A DNA stretch of 64,000 nucleotides from Clitopilus passeckerianus. Taxonomy: Eukaryota > Basidiomycota > Agaricomycetes > Agaricales > Entolomataceae. How positions within the stretch are numbered: the first letter of the stretch is position 1; the number at the start of each line of letters is the position of its first letter. Where the stretch lies: NCBI GenBank assembly GCA_944990035.1, contig CALYLX010000159.1, forward strand, positions 1,302,001 to 1,366,000, given 5' to 3'. The notes below the pieces were generated by a model. The model did no database searches. It worked only from the letters and a program-made list of their open reading frames with translations, and was not told where the DNA came from. Of this stretch, positions 56,265 to 64,000 are shown piece by piece. The position numbers were made by a program, and so were the translations under genes.

Positions 56265-57787
56265 ATGCCCTCCCAATACCAGATCCCTCAGACCCAGACT
56301 GTTGCCATCGTCAACTCAAGCGGTGGAAATGTCGAGGTGAAGAAGGACTTTCCCGTCAAGCAGCCCAAGGATCTCGCGCCTGGCGAATGTCTCGTCAAGA
56401 TGCACTGCACTGGGGTGTGCCATACCGACCTCCACGCTGCCCTCGGCGACTGGCCTGTACCGCCCAAGACACCTCTCATTGGTGGACATGAAGGTGTAGG
56501 CGAGATCGTTGCCATTGCCGAACACACTTCAGGTAGCCCCGTCAAGGTTGGAGACCGTGTGGGAATCAAGTGGTTGGCAAATTCCTGCCTGAATTGCGAA
56601 CAATGCAGAAAGGGTCTGGAGCAATGTATGTTCGCATGATTGTCAACATATCATGAACTACCAATGACGTCTATGTAGGCTGCGATAACGCACAGCTTAG
56701 TGGTTACACTGTCGATGGTACTTTCGCCGAATACGTCGTACGTATTTCCTAGAGATCCCTAGTCTTGGCTTGAATGGACGGATGTCGTATCAGGTTTCTT
56801 TCGTTCGCCATGTTACGCCCATACCGAAGGATCTCGACAGTAACGCTGCCGCTTCGATTCTTTGCGCAGTAAGTACCGTCGTCTTACAATTGGTTTATGT
56901 CGTTGATCAGTCTGCTAGGGAGTGACCGTTTATAGAGCTCTGAAGTATAGTCAAAGCACGCCTGGGGACTGGGTAGTCCTTCCAGGTGCTGGAGGTGGCC
57001 TCGGACATCTTGGTGAATACCTTCTGCCAGCCTGACCATTCATTGCAAACTCAAACCTTCCTTCAGCTATTCAATACGCCAAGTACATGGGTTTCAGAGT
57101 CATCGCCGTCGGTGAGTTAGCCAGAACCAGAATTGTATGGTGTGTTGATAATTTGCGACCCTTTCAGACACTGGAGCAGAAAAGAAGAAGCTTTGCAGCG
57201 AACTAGGCGCTGATAAATGGATTGACTTCAAGGAGACCAAGGACATTGTTGCAGATATCAAGGCCGCCACAGATGGCAAGGGTGCTCATGCAGCTGTGGT
57301 CACCACTGCATCAGTATGTCCATCAACACATATTCTAGCTAGTCGGAGGCTCATGGTTTCTTACTCCAGCCTTCAGGCTATCAACAGGCTATCGATTATC
57401 TCCAACCTGGTGGAAGGTTAATGGCGGTCGGGTTGCCAGGGAAGGCCAACCTTGAGGCTTCCATTTTCTTCACCGTGTTCAAGGTTTGCCCACTTGCTTC
57501 TGTTCTAGATTGTAGCAGTGGCTGACTCTCGTCATAGAGCATAAGTATCATCGGCTCCTATGTTGGCAACCGACAAGACGCTATGGAAGCCATTGACATT
57601 GCGGCGCATGGTAATGTCAAGTGCGTGTATGCCTGCAAGGCCCTTCCAGACCTGGCCAGGTGAGAGAGCTTTCTTCTAGGTACAGCAGCTCGTTTCTGAC
57701 AGCCTTTTGCGCAGCGTATACCAGGGCTTGACAGAAGGCAAGGTTGCAGGTCGGGTCGTTCTTGAAATGAAGCAGGAGCCTGCTTGA
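56265..57787 (+). CDS. Zinc-dependent alcohol dehydrogenase (ADH1 type)
   Basis: NAD-dependent medium-chain dehydrogenase interconverting ethanol and acetaldehyde, cytosolic. Start ATG 56265 (MPSQYQIPQTQTVAIVNSSG), stop TGA 57785-57787; about 350 residues in roughly nine exons, no frame problem. The catalytic zinc site is CTGVCHTDLHAALGDWP (Cys with the H-T-D relay) and GGHEGVGEIVAI (His-Glu). The structural zinc site is SCLNCEQCRKGLEQC, four Cys. The Rossmann motif is VVLPGAGGGLGHLAIQYAKY, followed by the acidic residue that selects NAD in FRVIAVDTG. The C-terminus reads LPDLASVYQGLTEGKVAGRV. The TATA box, pyrimidine leader and biased codons suggest high expression. A role in fermentation or in oxidising fungal alcohols is expected; other alcohols may also be substrates. 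Confidence 0.95.
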
Positions 57788-58160
57788 TGCATAGATCCTT
57801 CAGGAGCTGAGAAATTGTAATTTTATATCAAAGAAGATCAACTTGTAAATTAACTCTACACCTTCTATCCTACGGTGCAAGCGGCTATTATCTTCAAAAA
57901 TATCACCGCTGTGTCGACACTGGAGCTTTAGGAAGCTCTCACACCAGCTTCATACTGCAACCAACTGATTCATGCCTCCAAAAATGCTGACCATATGTGT
58001 CATACTCCCTCACTGCCATCAGTAGAAGCCACGAAATGACGCGAACGAATACAATTTAGTATTCCTATTTACAATAAGATAGCAGGAGAGCGAAATACAA
58101 AAGTCAACTAAGGAAAAAAAAATAACAAGGGAGTCAATGTAATCACTAACGTAGGACCGC
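57788..58160. other. Convergent intergenic region
   Basis: AT-rich 3' flanks of the dehydrogenase and SWI3-like genes. No gene seen. Confidence 0.5.
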
Positions 58161-60280
58161 TCAGCTAAGCTGCAACATTTCTCCACCAGCCAAGAGTCCA
58201 GCCTCGCCTTCAATTCCCTGGGTGACCTCTGTTGGCAGAGACCCCTGGCCCGTGGTGCCCATGTTCAACTGGCCAACCATACCAGCATGCGCTTGGCCAT
58301 TCCTAGCAAGCTCAGCTTTCACCGTATCAATCGTCTTCTTCATATTAATCCTTTCATTCATGAGAGCCATCTTCGCACTCTCCAACCCTCGCCTCTCCTC
58401 CTCAAGGATGTCCTCCAACTCGTCAAACTGCGACATCTTGAGTTCGAGTTTCGAGAGAGTGAGCTTGATGAGTTGAGCTAGCGAGCTCTTGATTTGGACT
58501 TCCTCTGCGTCCGCTAGGTTTTGGGCGGCTTTGGCTGAAGCCTTCAGGGCAAGATTGGCTGCGCGAACGACTTGAGAGTGAGGGACTGTTGGGGATGGCT
58601 TCTTGGCAGCACCGGAGGCAACTTCAGATGTGGGGGCGGGAGTGCCGTTGGTCATAGGCGGAGATGTCTCGGCTTGGTCCTCATCCATTTTGTTCTCTTC
58701 GTCATCCTTCTGTTCCTTCTGCTGGTCGGCCTCTACACCATCCATGCCCTGGTCCTTGGCACCTTCGGCTTCTGCGTTCTTGCCGTCGGTAAGCTCATGA
58801 AGGGCAGTCTTTGCCGCTTCTGCAGCAACGCCTGTGCCAACGACACCGGCTAGGAATGCCACAACGCTCATAACTGGGTTGTCTGCCTGTTCAAATGGTA
58901 TCCGACCGAAGCGAAGCGGACCCATTGAAGCCTCGCTATTGAGGTAGGGGTCTTCAATCGGTAGTTCGAGGAATTTCCGGATACATTGCTGAGCAGACCG
59001 AGAGCCAACATGCTCTTCAATCTTTGACCAGTCGTCGTCATACATTTCAACACCTTCCAACAGAAGGAGGGTTTCTTCGTCTGTCCAATCGTCGTTAGGG
59101 CCGGTTCCAATTGTCACTCCAGCAGCAGCCGAAGTAAGCTTGACGAAGTCTCCACTGAACATTGTGGAGGGGAATCGACCATCAAGGTAACAAGGGGCGC
59201 AAATTTCGAACTTCTTGTCCTTCAGGGAGTGGTAACGCACTGAGGTGCAGTCAGCACCACAAGTATCGCAGCTGTGCGTGTTAGCTGTGGTTGGTGTGCC
59301 GTTGACAGTGGGGTCTTTTGCCAGCGCATCGGCTTCACCGGACGTTACTTGTCGCGAAGCCTTGGCGGTAGTCTGGTAAATTGAGCTTCTGAGTTCGAGA
59401 GAAGCAGGCGTGGCAGATGCTGAGGCCTTTGGCGCGCCATTTACGTTCGGCTGTTGGCCGGGGTGAGTAGGCCGGGTACCAGGGTGAAGGGAGGTTAATC
59501 CGCGAGGAGTGTCTAAAATGACACGGAAGTGGCCTGTGAATGGGGGTGCGAGGGCTGCTGGTCGTGATTCTGGATCCACCTAGAAATATGTAATAAGGAC
59601 CTGGTGTTATGAATGTGCTTTCTTGGACCACATACCTGGTAGTTTATCAAGCCCCATTGTTCAAGGAACGCATGTACGCGCATAATGGCGCAGACGTCTC
59701 CTGCAAGATTCCGCCTGCAAGCAGTGACGGTCAAATATTCTGTTGGTCGCAAGCGGTACGTGTTGATCATGAAGTCCCGATAGTCCTTGTAGATGGCAGG
59801 GGTCTTCGACCTGTTCCGCGAGTTGAAGAACTCGGGAAGTGCCCGTTGTTCAACGAGATGAATCTGCGACATGTCAAACCACGCAGAGTACGATGGTATG
59901 ATGACTTCGTGGGTCTGTGCAGCTAGGTATTTGCGTGCTTGTTCCTCCAACCGTAGACGCGTTGCCTCAAGTTGTGCAGGGTCTTCCTCGTCGTTCTCAT
60001 CTCCTGAGTCATCCTCCCCGGCTTCATTCATTGAGACGTCGCCGCCGTCGTCGTCATCTCCTTCCTTCAGCTGCCTAACCTTTCCGCCAGTCTCAGGTTT
60101 GCCTGGGGTTGAACCTTCAGGTGGAAGGTTGGCTAAATCCCCAGATTGTATCGGTTCGAGTTCGCCTCTTTTTCCAGAGGCATTTTCTGGATCTACGGGC
60201 GTTGCTCCCTGGTTTGTCCTTTGTCGTTTGGTGTCGCTGGACGAGGAGGCAGGTGAACCAGAACGCTTGGGTGAGTCCAT
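58161..60280 (-). CDS. SWI3/RSC8-type SWIRM-SANT chromatin-remodelling subunit
   Basis: Core scaffold subunit of SWI/SNF- and RSC-type remodelling complexes, nuclear. Start ATG 60278-60280 ([20 protein letters not shown]). Two exons joined by intron 59580-59635. An acidic N-terminus precedes the SWIRM domain: [60 protein letters not shown] and [21 protein letters not shown] small zinc-binding module follows ([35 protein letters not shown]), then the SANT domain [20 protein letters not shown] and [20 protein letters not shown] with [10 protein letters not shown]. The C-terminal coiled coil is [20 protein letters not shown] and [20 protein letters not shown]. Stop 58161-58163; about 688 residues. 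Whether this is the SWI/SNF or RSC member cannot be decided, as some basidiomycetes may use one protein for both. Confidence 0.94.
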
Positions 60281-60588
60281 CACGGTCGAATTTTGGCGTT
60301 GTTGATTGCTGTTTACTGAACACCGAGAACTGTTGTCTTGTTTACTCAGGATGTAACAGAGGCAAGCAGATGTAAATAACGCGTTGGCTCTTTCGGACAG
60401 CGACGGTCTTTACAACCACTGCTCAATCCAGACCCTGGCAGCTGACCATGAAAGATAAAAAATCAAGATCATTGTCACTGACAAGTGCGACAAATATGAC
60501 TCAGTTCTTGGAGTCTCCAGGTACTATAAAGTAACGAATCACACGACTCCGAAAATTCTCCGCGTGTTGCACCTTGAACGCTTGAACG
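60281..60588. promoter_or_regulatory. Divergent promoter of SWI3-like and GFA genes
   Basis: A 308-base intergenic region. ACGCGT at 60379-60384 is a full MCB-type hexamer about 100 bases before the SWI3-like ATG. TATAAA at 60525-60530 lies about 60 bases before the GFA gene ATG. Roles inferred from position. Confidence 0.45.
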
Positions 60589-61721
60589 ATGACCACCCTT
60601 GTGAAAGCCCGCTGCCATTGTGGCCTCAATGCGCTGAATGTGACTTTCACAACTGCAAATCTACCAATCAAGAATGATCTCTGTCATTGCAATAGCTGCC
60701 GTCACTCCACTGGCCAACTTGTAGGCAATTGGGTGAAGTTCGACGGTGTCCCCATCTCTTCTACGACAAACGAGGCCGCAGATCTATCTAACCTCATCGG
60801 GCATCAGGTCTCTGAATTTGCGACGCGATGGGCCTGTTTCAAGTGCTCTGCTCATATCCTTTGGCAAACTCATAAGCCAAAGCCACTCTGGTGCATCGGC
60901 GTCGGGACCTTGGAACGCACAGAAGGGATTGTCGAACCCGACTATCATCACTGGATTGCAGATACCCAAGATGGCGGAATTTCCGATTACATTAAGAAGT
61001 TTAATGGCGCAGAGCTCAAGAGATATGCCAATGCTCCAGAGGACAAGCAGCTTACCCCTCTCGGATGGCGCAACACCTCTGCGCTCAAAGCTGCCACTGC
61101 CAAATCCGATAAAGAATCCGAACGCCTCCCAGCGTACTGCAATTGCGGTACCATCAAATTCGAAATCACCCGTCCATCCACTACATCCTCAGTCCCCTCC
61201 TCTCCCTACCCAGACCTGACACACGCATACAAAACCACTCCCCAATCCATAATCGCCAACGTCGATGACGAGAAGTGGTGGCTTTGCCCCTCAGAAGCGA
61301 CAAGCCAACCAAGTACCTTGCGGGACATTGCGCCTGCAACTCATGCCGACTCACCTCCGGCTTCGAGATCCAGAGCTGGGCATTCATCCCTGCAGCTAAC
61401 ATTTTCGACGTCTCCTCCGGCTCTCCAGTTGAGCTCAACCTTCAAGATCCGGGAAAGCGTCCCAAAGGGTTGAAGCAGTACAAGTCCAACCCTGGCAGGT
61501 CTAGGGAATTTTGTGGCAAATGTGGTGCGACGGTGTTCTGGTGGGGAGATGAGCGTCCGGAGTTGGTGGATTTCTCAGCTGGGCTACTTGATCAGGATTA
61601 TGCGGGGGCGATGGCGGAGGATTGGTTGGAATGGCATAAGGGTAGGGTTAGTTTCGAGGAAGATGCTGTAAATAGGCATCTCGTTGATGCTCTGGCTGAG
61701 GGATTAAAGGCTAGTGCTTAA
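60589..61721 (+). CDS. Protein with two GFA (CENP-V-like) zinc domains (one frame break)
   Basis: GFA-family proteins bind zinc through clustered Cys; some act on S-hydroxymethyl-glutathione, but most fungal members have no tested substrate. Start ATG 60589 (MTTLVKARCHCGLNALNVTF). Domain 1 has RCHCG, DLCHCNSCRHSTGQLVGNWV and ACFKCSAHILW, the usual three Cys groups. A linker follows, then domain 2: AYCNCGTIKFEITRP, HCACNSCRLTSGFEIQSWAF and FCGKCGATVFWWGDERPELV. The frame breaks once: after DEKWWLCP one extra C in the run at 61287-61290 is needed to continue into RSDKPTKYLAGHCACNSC. Domain 2 is otherwise perfect to the stop 61719-61721, so a missing base in the consensus is likely. It is a single-exon gene of about 377 residues, cytosolic by absence of signals. 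Confidence 0.85.
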
Positions 61722-62193
61722 GAGATGCCTGACTTAAATGTTGGTCAGAGCGGCGGAGAAATATTATCCTGTACTAGTAGCTCTTGTAACATGTATTTCT
61801 TTTTACCTTGAATCCAGGTTTTAACCTGTCCATTCGACATCTAGCCGATCCGGACGCCGGTAGTTTTCTTGTACAATAAGCCGCTTAATTACAAATGATT
61901 TTATCGGGCACATCTAAGGGCTGCCTTAAAAACCGACGCGATCGCAACTTGAAAGAGAGGAGGCAAATAAACGCGCTGCCCGATGCGCCACTAGTTCCTT
62001 TAAGTCACGTGCCTAATATTGCGTTTTCGCGCTCGTCTCTTGCGCCATCCACTAGCCCACCACAAACTGCTATAACAAGTGTTTCAAACCCGAATGGAGC
62101 CGAGCCAACAACATACCATATACCTGCCACTGGTCCTGTAATGGACAGCTGTCTCCCAGCAACCCATTGATTCCATAATACCAAGGACTCCAG
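61722..62193. other. Intergenic region between two plus-strand genes
   Basis: 3' flank of the GFA gene and promoter of the DUF202 gene. The frame at 61895-62170 has no recognisable domain and no exon link to the following gene. Confidence 0.4.
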
Positions 62194-63120
62194 ATGCCAA
62201 ATACAGGCAGCAAATCGAAACGACGTGCTTCTAATGGCACACAGTCGTCTGGACAGAGTCAAACGAGGCATACCGAGCGAACACCGCTTGCTGGGTCTGA
62301 GAGAAGCAGTCAAAGGAGCAGTACGAGCGGGAAGAAGCAAAAGGGATATGGCCCTGGTGGAGAGACGCAGGGTATGTTTGGCCCTCATATTGGTTTTTAT
62401 TCATTGCCTGCACTTTACTTACCTTCACCCCATTCTCAGTTACATCTGCATCCGCAGGGCCATCTGGCTCCCATGCTCCCAACGTCCACTTCGACGACGA
62501 CTCCTTCGATTCTTCCGATGACGATTGGGCAGATGGTTACCCCCGCATCCCAAACAAGACCCAAAACACACGAACGCTTCCGAATGGATGCCTAATCCCC
62601 AACGTGAGTAGCGTAGCGCGGGATCATATGGCACTTGAAAGGACTTTCTTGTCGTATGTGCGGAGTGCACTTGGGATCGCTGCTGCAGGCGTTGGTATGT
62701 CTGCTCTTGTCCAGAGCTCTCTTTATCGACACGCGACTAATTGACATCTAATACAGCACTGGTACAACTGCTTACGGTCAAGGGTTACTACCTCCCACAA
62801 GACCCCGACAGTCCCGAACGACGGCGGTGGAACAAGATTGACAAGTATGCACGTCCGTTAGGCGCGGTCACTGTCGCCTTTTCGCTCCTCATCCTCTTGG
62901 CTGGTAAGCATCAGCCTCTCCATTTCGTGCCTTTGTTCACATACTTACGATCGTTTTGATAGGAACGAGACGCTTCTTCCACGCACAGTCGAGCCTTCTG
63001 AAAGGCCGCTTCCCAATCGGCAGAATGACAATCTCCTTCATCGCAACTGGCCTCGCTGCCCTAATAATTGTGACATTTACAATAATTACTGTTACTGGTA
63101 GGGCCATTTATGCCTCTTAG
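62194..63120 (+). CDS. DUF202 membrane protein
   Basis: Start ATG 62194 (MPNTGSKSKRRASNGTQSSG). Four exons, all GT-AG and in frame. The first 130 residues are hydrophilic, first basic and Ser-rich, then acidic (VHFDDDSFDSSDDDWADGYP). The DUF202 domain begins with its signature ARDHMALERTFLSYVRSALG, which runs into the first membrane helix (IAAAGVALVQLL). A second helix is PLGAVTVAFSLLILLAG, and a third follows RFPIGRMTISFIATGLAALI. Stop TAG 63118-63120; about 240 residues. The same domain occurs in bacterial YidH and at the C-terminus of the vacuolar transporter chaperone (VTC) proteins, but no SPX or polymerase domain is present here. Function unknown; membrane location is clear from the sequence. 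Confidence 0.9.
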
Positions 63121-63695
63121 CATTTGGATCGTGCTGTTGAATTAGGGCACGAATGATACCTTACAAACGGAACCTTTTAACTGTACATACTAATATTTGC
63201 GCGAGATTTATACCAAGTTATAGCGATGGTTTTTGCAGTCCAATGTTGTCGTTGAACCACTCAATCTTCGCAATGGTTATCACTAATTGACAGTCAAATG
63301 AACATTTGAATATATACACGTTCAATTTCCTTGAGAGTGTACAGACATATGTACAGGGTAATAGGTACAACACGGAGCGTGCGTAATGCGTAGGAGTACT
63401 TTCATTCGAATCGTGTGGAAGAGAATCGCTAAGCCGGAAACAGCTAAAGAAACAAGTCGTCTGAGAGACGAAATGCGACGAAGGTCCAAAAGGAAGAGGT
63501 ATCGTATCGAGCCTCCTTGGAGCCAGCCAGACTAAGAGAGAGCGGCCAAGGAGGGGGTGTATATGGTAGAGTAAAAGCGGCCTCGATATCATAGATAAAA
63601 ACACAGAGAAAAGGGTGAAAAGGGATCATAAAACAAAGAAACCGAGTCTAGACACGTCAAAGTCATCATCACCAGTCATCATGCATGCTCAGCAC
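63121..63695. other. Convergent intergenic region
   Basis: 3' flanks of the DUF202 and P450 genes. AT-rich near 63180-63320. No gene seen. Confidence 0.45.
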
Positions 63696-64000
63696 TCAGA
63701 GCTCTCTTCTGCGGATGCCCACTCGGCAGCCCAGAGGCTTCCTGAGGAAGCCTTCACGAGTCTCCAGCTGCTCACCAGGTTGCTCGAGCTTGTAGTCGTA
63801 CCTCCGAAGGAGTGAGGTAATAATGATCTGGAGCTCGAGCATAGCAAGGTTACGGCCGACGCAGGCACTAATTATCGCGCATATATTAGCATATAGTCAC
63901 TTCAAATCAGCGTACGGAAAAGACGCACCGAGGACCAATGCTAAACGGATTGAACGTCCTCATCATCAATGCCTTCTGGTCGGCATCGGCATCAATCCAT
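63696..64000 (-). CDS. Cytochrome P450, C-terminal part (5' end outside window)
   Basis: Haem-thiolate monooxygenase, normally anchored in the ER. Only the last two exons lie inside the window: 63929-64000 and 63696-63867, joined by intron 63868-63928. The joined sequence gives the haem-binding loop FNPFSIGPRACVGRNLAMLE, with the axial Cys in the F-S-x-G-x-R-x-C-x-G signature, followed by LQIIITSLLRRYDYKLEQPG of the L helix and final strands. Stop 63696-63698. The clan and substrate cannot be told from this fragment. The exact position of the haem motif, about 60 residues before the C-terminus, is normal for the family. Confidence 0.93.

Noticed and set aside
63696..64000. Edge of a secondary-metabolite cluster
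   Set aside because: Only a P450 fragment is visible. The neighbours (DUF202, GFA, SWI3-like) are not biosynthetic, so a cluster cannot be claimed.

Overview
The window is nuclear DNA of a filamentous basidiomycete, most likely an agaricomycete. The evidence is many 45-70 base GT-AG introns splitting compact genes, both strands used without operons, and families typical of mushrooms: a multi-pass membrane family in tandem, F-box proteins with an N-terminal coiled coil, CRH-type GH16 wall enzymes, GFA-domain proteins and P450s. The species cannot be named from the sequence alone.

Layout. 1-4.8 kb: two tandem multi-pass membrane protein genes, the first cut by the window edge. 6.5-7.8 kb: a secreted beta-carbonic anhydrase (-). 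8.6-16.0 kb: a very large helical-repeat protein, possibly UNC80-like. 16.3-17.9 kb: GPI-anchored GH16 cell-wall enzyme (-). 18.3-19.9 kb: three-RRM protein (-). 21.6-26.3 kb: RAD51 paralogue, alpha/beta hydrolase, 5-formyltetrahydrofolate cyclo-ligase (-) and PIG-P. 26.6-28.1 kb: C2H2 zinc-finger factor (-). 28.9-38.4 kb: EXO1 (-), an EFM7-type methyltransferase (-) and MSH6 (+). 38.9-39.9 kb: a CFA20-domain protein (-). 40-43.9 kb: gene-poor, with one degraded coding fragment. 43.9-46.2 kb: a low-complexity protein. 46.2-50.1 kb: gene-poor. 50.1-52.4 kb: class I cyclic-nucleotide phosphodiesterase. 53.2-55.0 kb: F-box protein. 56.3-57.8 kb: alcohol dehydrogenase. 58.2-60.3 kb: SWI3/RSC8-type chromatin remodelling subunit (-). 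60.6-61.7 kb: two-domain GFA protein. 62.2-63.1 kb: DUF202 membrane protein. 63.7-64.0 kb: C-terminal end of a P450 (-).

How the genes relate. Most are independent housekeeping genes. The clearest theme is DNA repair: EXO1 and MSH6 act in the same mismatch-repair pathway and lie within 9.5 kb, separated by one methyltransferase gene, with a RAD51 paralogue 6-7 kb further left. Their upstream regions contain ACGCG cores like those read by the MBF cell-cycle factor in other fungi. Three further points stand out: a CFA20 homologue in a fungus without flagella, three probable GC-AG introns, and a recurring pattern of single-base frame breaks at or near short homopolymers in otherwise well-conserved genes. 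The last looks more like consensus error than gene death.

No rRNA, convincing tRNA, CRISPR array or recognisable transposon was found. Exon borders are read by eye from GT-AG (or GC-AG) signals and reading-frame continuity. Family calls come from recognised motifs, not from database searches.
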